Positions 23,101-38,100 of a DNA stretch of 64,000 nucleotides are shown one piece after another. The stretch covers positions 23,820,200 through 23,884,199 of the forward strand of contig OY987231.1 of assembly GCA_963920705.1 (NCBI GenBank), read 5' to 3'. Both the position numbers and the translations under genes were made by a program. Within the stretch, counting starts at the first letter, position 1; each line of letters opens with the position of its first letter. The DNA comes from Odiellus spinosus (lineage: Eukaryota > Arthropoda > Arachnida > Opiliones > Phalangiidae). The notes below the pieces were generated by a model. That model was given only the letters and a program-made list of their open reading frames with translations. It was not told the DNA's origin and did no database searches.

Positions 23101-26100
23101 TCTAAATTAACTTTCGGTTTTTTTTTTTTTTAAAGCAAAATGGGGGTTTCTTTATGGTATCAAAATGTAGGGACGTGACTTCTCTTCACGAAGTCTATTG
23201 GGATCATTTCTTATTTTACCTCTAAAGCGCTCTCGTAGTCCTGAATCATGATAGGAATTTTAACCAACGCTAAGCCTACTTTTCGTTTCATCCTCTATCG
23301 CTCTTCTTGTCCCAATTGGTAAAGTAGTTCTTTCGTATTGAGGAATAGATACGTTGAACAGTTCGCGGTAATTGGCCTGTTAAGTTCGTTAGGAGAAAAA
23401 TTAAGTTCAACACGGATTAAACCTTATTATTAGAATAAAATCAAAACCACCGTGTTGTTTCAGTTTTCGATTATGCTTTCGTGTTTTAGTATACGCGTAT
23501 TACTCCGCCGTAACTATCTACGCGCTGAAAAGTGATATTGAAGATTTCTTTCTCTCACCCACGTCTCTCCGTATTCTTTATTATCACGGACCCCAGTCAC
23601 GTGGGTAGGGCGGTTGGTTTTAACTACCTCAAAAAAAGAAATGGGGACCATGGTGGTGCGCTTTCCTTATAGTAGGACCGAAACTCCCCCGCTTTCGCGT
23701 CAATTCATCTTGACATTGAAACCATCAGTTAGGATACTGAAATCTTGGCTTCCTAAAAGCCACTGTAACCGTTCATCTTCTAGTGTTAAGTTAAATGGGT
23801 GTTGACGTTTTTCCCCAGGTCAGGGTGAAAAAAAATAGGTATACGGACCCTATCTCGACAGGGCACGATGGATATATTTTCTGACCCTTCTCTCTCCTTA
23901 TACGTAAAGGGAGAATGAAGCTAGACTATTTTCTAACATTTACCCTTAAAAGGTTTAAGCACCGGGTAAAAATCTAAGCCTTGGTTTTGAAACTTTAAAA
24001 CTCGAAAACAATTTTTAAAGAAATCACGAGACTCTAGGTGTTTTAGTTTATTTTGTATCCGCGCATCGGTTTCGCGTCTCGCGCAGTTGAACTGTCGGCT
24101 GCTAAAAACCAACTCTCCGTGGATCTTTGTTAAGCCTACTTTTCAAATAAGTTGAAAATTGAATTCTAGCGTATATTTTCGAATAAAGTAATCGATTGAA
24201 AATCACTTTTGTCCGGCTTCAGTCTTCCTTTAAGGACAGGGACATTTTCAGGCACTCGGTAGTTTTCTTAGGGTATATTTATTTATATAAGAGACGGTAT
24301 GGTCGAAGCTGAAAGGTGCCGTTAGTGTTACAATATCGTCAAACCCCGAGCTGGTTGGGTCCTGGGAGTTGCTAGCTTAGAAGCGCTAAAAATGGTGATA
24401 GATGAATCGGCGTGTCAGGTAGAGGAAATTGGTTCTACTAAGATTGTATCGACATGTATCAATGTGTAAAGGTGCAATGCGATACGTGGATGGGGAAGTC
24501 CTCCTGTATAAATATACATATACGTGTTATTTTCACATAAAACCAGACCCAATGTTATCATAAGTATATGATAACATTAAAAGTTATTCGAGGTTATTAT
24601 AGCAGATTTTTACAAATGTTGGGTAGTTACTAAATCAACCAATGAAATCAATGAGATTCTAACCCAACTGCTCCCGGTTGCAACGTACGGTACAGTCGAT
24701 GTCCCGATTTATTCCGAGGGCGTCGCTTTCGCCATCTGCTGACGTTTTTAACAAACTATCATGATAGCGCTGTAAAAGGCTGAAATAATATGATTGGTCC
24801 CAATTTATACTTTACTTACATTCAAATTTAACATTAATCTTAATAATTTAATTTCTAATTGTTTGAAAATTCTCTAATACGTTGTTTTTGGTATCCGATG
24901 ATTCCAAAATTAACCTCAAATCTGTTCCATTTTTAGCTAATAGTTTCGCTTTAAAATTGTCATTGTTAATTTCTTCCACTGATCTAGCTTACTTTTGTCG
25001 GGTTACTTATGAACCTACACACGGTGTGTATGTTGGGGGGGGGGGGGTGCTATTATCCTATGGGGAAAATAGATGAGATGTTATTATGCATGGAGGAGGG
25101 GGTATATCCCCTTGAGGTTATAAAAAGGGTCTAGACTGCGATGTTCCAATTCCAACTAGTCTACCGATCGAATATTAGGCGTGGTGAAAGTCACTTTGCA
25201 GCGTATACCACCTTTATCTCTCTCACTCTCTGAAACCCCCCGAATAATATATTTAAATCTGTAAGAGAACTAGCTTTAGCGCGTAGTGTCAACTCCCAAA
25301 CTGACATTATAATATAAATCCACGTATCCAATCTTTTCGGCTCCAGGCAAGGTGTGGGACTGACCGTTAATCTTAGCCATTTTCCCCATTCTGTCGAATC
25401 CTCCTCTTTTTTCATTTGGTCATTTGGTCATTTGGTCAACCGAGAGTATCTCTTGACCACGCTCGAGAATTGATCCAAAAGCTTCCAAAAACGGGCTTGA
25501 TGTCGCGTTATTCTATCTCCTCCGAATGGTGGAATGGGTTGAACCTAATTTTGGAAGCTATCCAGATGGCCCGCTTTTATACAATTTATTTCTATTCGCC
25601 CTATCTATTCGGTTTGTGTTTTTCAATTATAATCTAGGGGCTTTAATATTTTTTAATATACTCTTTTTTTAAAGGGAATGTGACACGAATATTAAATTGC
25701 GAGAATTTTTTTGAGTCGAAATGGGAGATTGGTACAAGATGTTAAGAAAATCTCACGCGTATGCTGTTGAACAGTTAGCTTTTTTTTGTAAAAAAAAAAA
25801 AATGGAAAAGATTTTGAGTTTGAGAACCCAAAAATTATAAAATGAGGCCCCCAAAAAAGTTTATCGGGTCCCACCCCGGGTCGCTTGTATATATTGCTCC
25901 CTTTTTCATCCAAGCAGACTTAAATGTGATAGATATAGCTCATATCTTTCTTACAAAACTTATTTCTGTTTCTGAGAAAAATAGACCTAGTTAGTTTCAG
26001 CCATCCTTTAATAATGATGAACCTCTTCTTATATAGTCTTAACTCCATATTTTGTTGTAGAGTTTTCTTCAAGCGGATGTTTTTCGCGATATCTTTAGGT

Positions 26101-29100
26101 TTAACCTTCGTGACCTTTCTCCATTAAGAGAGTTGAAATGTTTTATAAACATTTTCGCCTATCCCCTTTTTACCCACAGCTTTTTTTGCCTAGCGCGGTA
26201 TTTAAGGGGCCTCTAAACCCCCTTTATAAATCGCGTTACTACCAAGTTGGCGATGAAATGCGTTCTAAAGATGAAAGCCCTTATGATACACTCGGACTGC
26301 GTGTGGAATCATAGTTTTACCATAAGTAGATCATCTCCGTTAAGTTCTAAGCTGTCGTATTCAATAATGTAGATAGATATTTCTTCCGAGTTAGGAAATA
26401 GGCGACCTCTTTTATTCCGTTATCTGGAGAAGGTTCATACCTCTAGAAATGATAACCACGAATATCTCTTCCGTAGGAACGTTTTTCATTGGTTAAACAC
26501 CGTTTTCAAAATCTCGCGAGTATCTGCGGAGTCTTAGAAAGTAGCCCAGTCGCTTAGTGTTTAAGAAAATTCTGATAGAGAGGACAGTGGTATTAAAGGC
26601 GTACCTTTTGTGGAGAAAAATCGTCCAAGGCTTAGTTACCCACCAGCTTTTCTAGTTCTGTTTCTCTATCTCATAAGGAGAAATATTTTTTTGAGTAAGC
26701 TAATTTTAACGTGAAAGGAAACGCGCTCATTTAACCGATTAGTTTTCGAGCTGATTCTCCGAAAACTCCTTTTCAAGAGAAATAAGAAGCCTATATTCTT
26801 TTTCCGTATCCGAAGAAATGTATAATTTCGCCGAGTCACGTCCTATCCTATATAAGTAAACGCTTAAACGTCGTATTTCTGGGTTGAGTGACTTTCATAG
26901 GGGGATACGTTACTAATACTAGTACGGATAGAGTTCGAATGTAACTCGACTATTCTCATCACCCACGCGTGCTTCTTATCTCAACAAACATTTGACCATT
27001 ATAATACAAAAACTATTACACGAATAGAACTAAAATCTTGGAGGAATGTGATAGGGGAATGGGTGTAAAATTTACCACATTAACTTTCCCCAAATTTTGG
27101 CCGGTTTTTGATAGAAATTCCTTCGGAAAAGGGTCTTAATTTGGGAAACTTCTTTTTCACGCGTGCTGGTGATAATTGTAACGCCTATCAGCCCGTTATT
27201 TGGTTAGCTATGTTATCAACACGTAAAAGTTTGTTCCAGAAAGGTGCAATAGGTTGGGCTTCACCCCGAACACGGGAGCGAGAAGGCTGGAACACTTTTA
27301 CAGGCGCTTAACCAATTTATATTCTTGACGGTATCAAAAACCTTGGTTTTTCACGGGTTTTAGCTAATTATCATAAACTTATTTCTCTTTGCTTGTACAG
27401 TCTGATTTCTAAAGTAGCTAGCCCTTTTGAAGTCTCGCAACCTAAACCAAATGGGACTAAAAGAAAGCGCGATGCTCTTTGATTAAACGAAAACCGTAAC
27501 TTTTTCTATCGATCTAAGGGACATTCGTTTCAATGGTTTTCTTCCCAATATAAGAGTCCCACCTGATCTACCGGAGTCGGAGAACACCCGAATTTATTCC
27601 TCCCAAGCTAGAATAACGTATGGATACAAAAAGAAACATATTGTCCGTGGATTTTTTTTAGAGCACTGTATAGTCTATCAAACTTTTTACGATGAGTTTT
27701 ACTCTCAAACTGGGATCTTAACGGAGATAAAGGTCGGTTAAGCCTTTGCTACTGACGAAATATACTTCGTATCATTTTTATTTTGGGAAATATCGATTGC
27801 TGATTTACTCACGAGATGACTAGACACCTACGTAATAACATCGTATACATTTTGCAGACTTGAAAGAGATTACGTTTATAATAACCCTATATTTGTTTCA
27901 TTATTATTAATTTGAACTCTTCTAACCCTGAATTTCGTTTATCTTTTGAAAGCTCTTATGGGGAATTTGGGTCATAATTCCTACTTGAACGCGATGTACT
28001 CCCGCTTTATATAGGCGTGTACCACGGGTTACGAAGCTCTCGGGAAAGAGATTGCCAAACTCGATATTTGTATTTAATTTTAAAAATATATTAGTTGCGG
28101 ATTTTTCTGTTTGGTTAGCTCGGTTGAACCTTTGAAAAAAAAAGGCGTTAACCCTTAATTGGAAGCGATGAAAACTTGACCTTCAGGTGTTGCGTAAATA
28201 TTCACCCGAAGTAGAAACCAGCTTTTATCGCTATAATTTAGAATTGGAGGAATAAATAGGAAATTAACGGAGAACCCGAGCTTGTTCGGTACTATTTCCG
28301 GGTTGACATATCCGGACAGTATTCTAACATTCATGGACGTTAAGGAATGTCACGTGTTTGTGTCCCTAAACTGATGTATTTCCGGTTCCGCCACTTTTTT
28401 CGGCTCAAGTGACGCTATTATAGTTTAGCTTCCATAATCCCAAAAAGGGATTGTATCCACCCTCTATCCCCGGGGATATTTATTCAATGAACCAATTAAA
28501 AAAGGGTTGCTTAAGTTAGACTTAACATTGGGTCTTGGAACAATATCCCCAACAAACCCTTGTATTATTTTTTTACTTTTTAAAGGTGGGCGCTCTCTAT
28601 TTATAAAACACAATAGGTTTTCTGTAATAGACTAGACTAATTTGTTAGGATAAGTTTAGACAAAGGATTTGTAGGGTGGATCTCCTTAAAACAAAATTTA
28701 CAATACGTTAAATAGGGACGTATAATTACGCTCATTTATATATAGGACTGCTTAAAGGGAGAATGAAACGTATTAAGTCGTTTTATCGATTCATTATCGT
28801 TTAAAAAGGCTTAATCCACCTGCAACAAAAACTTCCAAACAAATAATAAACTAGAAATAAATCAGCTGAATTTCTTCGCGTTGATTGGTCATCAACCAAT
28901 TAGCGAAGTCCGGTCGTTAGGGCGAGATCTAAATGAGACTACCAATAACGTTCGATTGCTCTCCGACCCCCATATGCGAAATAATTCAGGGTATACCGAT
29001 TTAGAACTTTGGATGTCCTATGATATTAACTAATCCTTAACTTAAGCTATATTACAACAAACTTACATCATTTTAATACTGTAATTTGTTGTTGTTTAGA

Positions 29101-32100
29101 GAGTTTGATTATAATATATAAAGAATGACCCAATTTTTTATTTTTAAAATCTAATTTGCATATTCCCGTTATTACTAAGTAACGTTATATTATTTTTATT
29201 TACTTTCTAGCGAAAATAATTATTTCACGATACTACATTATGTTAGTTTAGTTTTAAAGGGATAGTGTACTGTGTTTCGTTTAGTAAAGGTATAGTGAAG
29301 AGTTTAATTAGCTTTCTCTCCAAAATTAACTCGCTCCGTAACCAAATCAGAATTCGAATAAGTCTAAAAAATAATAATAACTGTTCCTTTATTTTTATTT
29401 AAAAAAAAGGCCACCCATTATAATCATTATTATTTCCCGGTACCCAGAAAAAAATTACTTAATTTCAACTCTAATTTCTTTTTAGTTTTTATTACTATCA
29501 AAAAGAAAAGTAGTTTAAATCTAGTAATAAAAATTAATTGTATGCCTACAACTATATACTAATCCCATGTCTCCCAAAGTACAATCAAATTTTACGATCT
29601 TTTAACGAGGGTTTCTTTGTTTACATCCCAACCAATCACCCGGCTAGAATCAGGAGGGAAAATTCAATATTAAATAAAAAGGGAACCAATCGAAAGATTG
29701 TATTTAATATCTTGTTTTTTAATTATAGTCTCGTGACGGCATTTAATCGCTATTGGCTAACGGTTATAAACAAATGTCAATTTAATTTTTAGTTTAAATA
29801 ACTTCAGTTCCTTGTCAATTTATATTTTATAAATTTGATGTTGAAAGGTTTTTTTCTATCTCGTAGATAATTTCGGGTTGTATATTTGAAATTCGTGATT
29901 CGTTTTTATTTTTCGCTCAAGGGCTACGTTTAACGAGATAAGAGAGAGATAGTCTTGGAGGAGAGAATTTAATATTTTGGAGTAGACAACTACCGTTAAA
30001 ACGATTCTACACTTTGGAAATATCTATTGCTATTAAAAAAATCATTTTCAATTTTATTTCAATTGCGAAAATGAAGCGTTCTAATTGGTTATATCTAATT
30101 GATATTCAAATCGCCAGGATTCGTTTTAACCGCCACGCGTTCTCTTAAAATAAAATTTGAAAATATTAATCTTAGATCCAAAAGTTTCTTCTCCAAGGTC
30201 CCGATCTAAGTAATTGGCTCCTTTTCTATTTTTCTTCTTTATCCCTGTGTTTTAATTTTAAGTGACTTTGTAATTAACGGGTGTGTGCCGCTTTTATTTA
30301 CGCCTGATTTATGACTTTCTAATGTCGACATAAATTAAATTGTTTTAATTTGAAATTTCTAAAACGATTTGATATTTAAAAAACATTTTCAAATATTCGT
30401 CCCACATTCAATTACTTCATTCTCCCTTTAATTTAAAATATTATAAACTCAAAATTTGCCAAATCAAAAATATGAAACGCGTCAGAATTATTAATTTAAT
30501 GATTTCAAAAATTTCTTTTTAATTCAATACGCGTCAAATATATACGAATCAAAAATTGAAATAAAATTTCAAACCCCCTCCTTCCTGAAGGCGTCAAATT
30601 AAACGCTAGAAATAAGAGTGACGTAACTGTCAGAGTATTTTTCAACCATCGTTGAATAATTCAAACTTTCAACTCTTTGAAAACTTCTAATTTTTTTTAC
30701 ATTCGATCGCGTGGGTTGAGAAATATTGAAATCCAGTATGTACCTACTTCTACATACATTGCCGCCAAGAAACTAGACCTTTTCCTTTTCTGCTGACCAT
30801 GTAAGTAAAGGTTAGTTTCATTTGGCCGAAGTGTTAGTCAACTTTCGTAAAATCTGTACACCGATTATGTCATTACCTAATTACAACCTTTAATGATAAG
30901 TATGCTAAATAACTTAAGTTTAATCGAAGCTATGTGCAAGCTTTATTTGAACTCGTATTATAATGCAAGAAATGATAACAAGATGGGCAAGACCATAAGA
31001 GAAGCCACACCCCGAGAGTAATCCCTCTAAGCCTAGTGCCAAATCTCTATCGAAATGCCCAAACCTCTTAAGCTACGTTCACACTTGACACTTTGGAACC
31101 GTTTTCGAACCGTTTCGAATGTTCAAATCGACTTTCCAAGATATTAATTTTGTTTCTTGATCAAAAATCTAAACGGGTGACCCCAAGATTTTAAAAATTG
31201 ACCTTTCCAGAACGGTTCAAAACGATTTCAAAGTCTGTAGTGTGAACGCGGCTTTTTTATCGCCTCTTACAGAAGCGAGTGTAGAAAGAGGGATACGTTA
31301 GTTTCTTCCCTCTCCTTTGATATACTATTAAATAATAGTTAAAATATATTCAAGCAATTTTATATATATATTTATGACACTTCAATATATAGCTATTAAA
31401 ATTAAAGTTAATACTCCTTGAAAGGTTTCTAATATCCTTAGGCATTGCGCGTTTATTCTCGAGTTATTCGTCACGATATTTCGTGACGAGTGTAACGCTT
31501 CGTGACGTCTTTAAGACCCTGTTGACATTCTTAAATTATTCCTTACCGCGATTTTTCGCACGCCATCGCTTCTAGGGATTTCAAACCACACTCGAAATCG
31601 ACATAGTAGTCGGTAATACGGCGTAAGGATACGTTTTGTTAATTATATGGGCAACGAAAGTAGTACATACGTACCTTTTTACTAATATTTAAATTCGTTA
31701 ACGAATATGTATTCAATTCCTTCTGAAAGTGGCAGTCCTTACGAAACCTGATATAAATAATAGAACTACCGGGTAAGCTTCGTTCGCTAAAACGGTTTTC
31801 AAAGTTTCTAGTGTAAACGCGACTTAAATGTTCTATATAATCTCCGATAGAAATTCATCTTAAGCCTTTGATTTATTTTAGACTTATTTTCGGCTTCGCT
31901 TTTAAGTTTTACTCGCGACGGGTGGGAACGTTTCCCCGGCTTCTATTTAAAAATGTATGTTAAAGGGAATGTGACACGTAAAACAATTAACAAATTTCCG
32001 GGGAATGGGTTCACTCTCACTTGGAGTTAAAATCTGTACCGCTCTGAGTACCGTCTAAATTATCACCTCTGATTACATAATTAAAATTACAATATACTAG

Positions 32101-35100
32101 CGGAAGGTTTTATTTATTACATACTTACGTTTATTTAGTGTACTCTTGTTTTTAATAAGATTAGTCCGTATTAATCCTGTTAAAAGGCTTTAATTCGGCT
32201 TTGGGATTAGGAGGTAATTTCGAGTACATGAAGGTATATTACGATTTACACGAGAATGGCTTCTGGTGTCTAGAAGTCTGCAAAAATTGCTTATGGTGCG
32301 GATTTAATGCTATAGGTTATTCATTAAGCGTCTAGGATAGGGGTCGTTCAAAGGGTATCGGGTTTTTACGCCCAAAATTAATGTTTCGACACTGAAGCGT
32401 GGCGTATCGAGGGTCCTTGAATAGGCTGCTTATCCCTGGACTCTATTCGTGTATAAATAAAATTGCCAAGTTAAGGTCTAAAAATATTCTAAAATCTACA
32501 GAAATAAGTGATTAGGTCATTGATAAACTATTAAATAACAATTTCGAGTAATTTATTATCAAATGAAAAAGTCAGAAAGGTTAAGCCAATACGCAAAAGC
32601 AGCTGCTTTTTTCAATTTTCAAATTTTCATTTAAATAAATCACGAAAAATGTGATTCGTGTCTTTAATTTATTTAATTTCAAAATAAGGAAGAAAATTTA
32701 ATTTCCAGACGTTTATTGTTTTAACAAATTGATATTCGTGCATTTTGAAATTAATTTAATTAGAAAATAAAATAATGATACGATTGGGGGGAGGGCCGCG
32801 TTATAAAAAATTAAGGTTTTTTCCCACGCGAATTTTCGCAAACTTATTCCTGCGCATAAATCTTGTTTTCTCCATCCATGATCCAGCACACCTTTGTTTA
32901 TGATGCTAGGTGCAGCCAACTAAGATAGATATGAACCTTTAAAATGTCGCTTAAAGTCACAATGACACCATTTTATAATATTTTTAGTTTTCACGGGGAA
33001 ATTTAAATTTTCAAGATTGACAAATATTCTTTTTTTACTTTTGCGGTAATTTATTTTTTCTCCGTTCGTATTAGTATTTGGAGTTAATTCAAACCGTAAC
33101 TAATAAGGCATATTTTAATAATATAGAATCGATAGAAAATTGTCGAGTTTCAGTACCCCTTTAAAAAAATATATTTTGGATAGACACTCGGTTTCTTTAA
33201 ATTAACTTCTATTATTTCGTGGCTCGCGTTCGAAATATGTACCTTTATATTTCCTAGAACTTTCCTTAGTAAAATTATACGGCTCTGTAGAATTTAAAAA
33301 AACTTACCGTTATACGTATATACTAAATTATATTTAATTCCGATTGCGCGATAAGATCAAATACGTCTTCCTCTAGATTTGCGCGTGCGTGGGTGATTTT
33401 AAGTTAGATGATTGACTTTTTACCTCCCCGACTGAACTTTAGTTCAGGGGGAGGTGTTACACTGGTCGTGTCTGTGTGTCTGTCTGCCTGTGTGTCTGTG
33501 TGTCTGTCTGTGTGTCTGTCTGTGTAAGCGGATATCCTGTGTAAACGGAAGTCACGTGACCTAGCTCGTGGAGCCAAAAGTCTAGAGACGTAATCATACC
33601 AGCTTATCGTTCAATTCCGGGGAATTACCTCCTTTAAGCGTGGCTGCCACATTGAGTTTCAAGTGTCGTGCAAAGACATACAACAGGACGTCTCCCATTG
33701 CACATCATCGCATTCCACCATCCACTTTACGGTCGAACCTCGATGCTGAACAGCCGAAGGCGATTACAAGCAATGGGACGTCTCCCACTGTCATAATCAC
33801 CTCCGACCATCCCCGCACCAAGGTCCAACCTCCAGTTTCCGATCTCAGCGTTCCATACTAGCGAGGCGTCCCCCACTAGTACAGTTCACATCAACCTTCC
33901 ACTGACTCCAAACATCGCCCCACCAATGGGTAAATTGCGTCGCCAAGCGCCTAGAGATCAAGAATCAGCAAGACATTGAAAGGGGGGGGTTTTCCCCCTA
34001 ACTTCATGGCCATCACGCACGGTTACTTCGATTAATATAGCCCTTCGAAAGGTTTATATAGTATCTTTTTGGAACGTATGCAAATTAGCCTCATGGGGTG
34101 ATTTTGTTTGATATTGTTTAGGGAAATGAAACGCAATATTAATTTATATTATAATTAAAAATATTAAAATGGTTCATCTTAATCTAATTAATTAGAAAGT
34201 CGAAAAATTAATTTAAAATTCGAGATAGTTTAGAAGTTATTTGAGAATTTATGCAAAAATTTAAAGAAATTTGACCGATTAATGGCAGTTTTAGTTGGCA
34301 GCATGCGCCTAAGCTATTTTCCATATATATCATTTACTCGAAAAAGCAAAGGTATAACGGGCAGTATAGGCTTATCTCTGGTGCAAACTTGGGGTGGATT
34401 GAAGAACTTAAATAAAGGTGCGTTTACACGGGTATGGAAGATTGAAACAACATAATTTAGATAAGAGATAAGACAATAATAACTTCGATTATACTCGGTG
34501 AATTTTTAACCAGTTCAAGGGGAATTGGTGTATAAGATTTGAAGCTGAGGCGGATTTATGCATAATGTTAAACCACTTAAGAAAAATGATAGTCGTGAAA
34601 ACTCTCCTCGAACAGAAGTAGAGTAGGTTTCCAGTGTATTTGTGACACGTGTAAAATCGAGTTCGCCAGCACGCGAGTATGTGTAGACCACTAAATTTGA
34701 AGTCGGAACCTCTTTACGCATGGAAAATATCAATGTGATTTTTTTTGATATTCTTGGGAGAATCAGCTTCATGTATGGGGAAATATCGTAATCTTCTGGC
34801 AAACTTGCAAACAGTGGCGTATTTGGTTTTAATTACTGGCACGGATTTTCAAATTAATTTTTTTATAATTTTCGCGCGTTTCGCAAATGTATTTCGTGCG
34901 AAATTGTGTACATGCGCAGAGCGAACCAGGTTAACGCGGATACACACAGACCTGTTTTTACGCGTTTCACGCTCGTGAACTCATAGAAGTACCATTAGCA
35001 CGCGCGAGCGAGGTGCAAACCACTCTAGAAAAATTTTGTACACCTGATTCCAGATTCATTTGATTGTCAGTGATTCCGAATCAATTCGCGTGATTCCGAA

Positions 35101-38100
35101 TTGATTCGTGATTCGCGTGATTCCGAATCGATTCTCGTGATTCCGAATCGATTCGCGTGATTCCGAATCGATTCGCGTGATTCCGTATCGATTCGCGTGA
35201 TTCCGTATCGATTCGCGTGATTCCGTATCGATTCTCGTGATTCCGAATCGATTCGCGTGATTCCGAATCGATTCGCGTGATTCCGTATCGATTCTCCTGA
35301 TTCCGAATCGATTCGCGTGATTCCGAATCGATTCGCGTGATTCCGTATCGATTCTCCTGATTCCGAATCGATTCGCGTGATTCCATTTAGTTTGTACACC
35401 TGATTCCAAGAGTGGTTTGCCCATTGCCCCTCGCGCGTGACCGTGAAAAGCGTGAAAATAGGTCTGTGTGAATCCGGCTTTAGTCATGCCACAATTAACA
35501 ATTGACGAACTTTCTTAAACCGGATTGACATTGAAATTTCTCGTGTTTTAATAGTCATGTATGATATGGTTGACCCAAGAGTGAAATGTAGACAGAGTGA
35601 GGAAAAGAATCACGTGATTGGATCTCGTGATGACTGCTAGTTTTAGTTTCACACTTTTTCATACATGAATTTAATGTTAATCCCAATTAAGTATAATAGA
35701 ACCAGGCTTTTAATGCCTACTGTCGTGTATTTCCGGTAACATTTTAGCTAGTGTGGAGTCACGTAAAATGACGTTTGTTTCACAACTTGGTATATTTTTA
35801 CTCAGGCCTGCCCTGTCAGAAAAAAAAAATATAAAAAATTTATGGTAGGGCCAAAAGAGAAACATCTATTCTTTACTCACAGCATTATCACCAAAAAACG
35901 TGTTTTTAGACGTAGGCTTATAAGGTATCTGTAGGTCGTGTAGCACCAAAAAGCGAAATTGTACGTCACAGTTCGTAGTTTAGCGTGTTATGCGGAAAGC
36001 TTATTCGTTAATTGTTTATTGAATATGTTTATTTACGGTTATATGACGATACCGAGGTCATAACTTGATTTTGATCAAATATTTTGCCTAATGACGTTAC
36101 TTGGTCTACAAATACTCTAGTTTTCTTAACGCCGATATGATTTTACTGAGGGACCTTGACCTTGCTTATCTAAATTTTAATTTATTGAACGTAAAATCGT
36201 TTCATTTCTTTTGAAATCTTCGACGAAGTTTGTTCTCTAGAGATTTGACTCGTTGAAATTTTAAATTAAGTTTCATTCGTTTGAATACAATTTATTGGTA
36301 AGGAAGTAATTTTGAATTTGAATCATTTATTTGATGCGTTTATTATTTGTTTGGACATTTTTGGTATATTTTCATTGACCTGAACTCTAATTTTTATTAC
36401 TGAGTTGTGACTGAAATATTAGTTTGGAAATCAAAAGGTTTTTTTTTCTGACTCATTTTTCTCTGTAGTAATTTTTTGTTTTCGTAAAAGAGTTATTAAT
36501 GCCTACTGTCGTTTATTTTCGGTGATGTTTAAGCTAGTGTGTAGTCACGTAAAATAACGTTTGTTTCACAACTTGTGTTGTATACTGAAGCCATGTATAG
36601 GTTCAATTTGATATAACATTTTGCCTTTTCACGTTACTTGGTCTACAAATACTCTACAACCGTCAAAATTCTGATATGGTTTTAAAAGAAGAACCTTGAC
36701 CTTGTGTATTTAATCTCATATCGAGATTAAATGTTTTTCGCATCTAATTTTAATTGGTTTATCAATATGTTATTTGTATAGATATTTTTTTTAAGATTTT
36801 ATATTTTTTAGATTAAAATAAATTTATTATTCCAGAAGATTTTGTAGAATCTAGTTCTCAGGATTACCGGTGTTGAAAATTTATTTTGCTAATGTTATCT
36901 TGATGTCTGTGTTTTCTGCCCGCTATTTGGTAGTGGTAAGATTAATATTTTTAATTTTAATTAATTGACTTATTTGGCGTTTATTTGATAATTTGCTTTA
37001 CTTAAATTGTTCGTGTAAGGGCTATTTTACATATTACCAAAGATTGCTAATTTCAGTTGTCTTAATTCTGATTTTTTTGTTTTAATACTGAATTATGGAC
37101 TGGATTATTTATCTTGAAATCTATGTGGTTATATCTTATTTATTTTCCTTTTTTTCTCTATAGTTAGGTTTGGTTTTAAGTAGAGAATTATTTAGGGTTG
37201 TGTTGGTATACTGAAGAAATGCATATAGGTTCAATGTGATATAATATTTTGCCTATTTCGCTGTTTCTTCTACTCATCCAATACTCTACATTTCTTTTCA
37301 TCTTTTATTTTAGGTAGGGTTAGGTTAGGTTAGATTACCTTAACGTCGGGGTCGGGGAGGTTATATTTTGGTTTCCCAACTTGTTGTTTTTCCAATAGTT
37401 TATCCCTAACTTTATCTCCTCTATTTCGTGTCATACGCCAACGTACATAATCGACATTTTGACTGAATTAAAATTTCAGGGTCAGATTAAGCAATTTTTC
37501 TAGCTCGATTTCCTTAGTTTTTCCTTGTTAAAGAGAGAATGCAACCTATGAAGTATTTTTTATTCGATTCCTTATCCTTTAAATATGTCTAATCCATCAG
37601 TAAAAATATTTACAAACAAATATTAAATTAGAAATAAATTTAAAACTTACCCCGAAAATAGGCTTAGCTGGATTCATGGAGATCAGCTTAATTACATCGC
37701 GTTCATGGGTTAGTAATCAATCTTACGTTATTTTAAGTCTTACTGAGATCTCGCCTTAAGTACGACGGGCCTTTTCTGATTGGTCGCTGACCTCTCAATG
37801 AGTAGAAATTCATCTAAACCTATTTTCCGGATTAAGAATAAATTTCTAGTTTAATATTTGTTTTTTAATTTTTTTTATTGGTGGGTTAGGCAGCTATTTA
37901 AATGATAAGGAATCGACTTCTTGGAAACCTAAGACGAAACGTCCCTGTTTTTACTTGGCAGAATGAATAGATGTAGGATAGTTAAAACAAATGACTAACG
38001 AAGAAATACTGAAATAATCTTATAGTCAGTTTGTGGAGCCATAAAAAGCAAATACTATTATAGTTCTCTCTCAGCATCTTCCATAGACATTCGGTACCTT

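Noticed and set aside
25191..25637. Adjacent small ORFs on both strands (74 and 73 codons)
   Set aside because: No homology that I recognise and no splice support; such lengths occur by chance in DNA of this composition.
33640..33861. 74-codon ORF in the GC-rich insertion
   Set aside because: No recognisable domain or splice context; probably open because of high GC.
35056..35487. Three overlapping minus-strand ORFs rich in NRFGITRIDSES
   Set aside because: They are the three frames of a 20-bp tandem repeat without stops on that strand.
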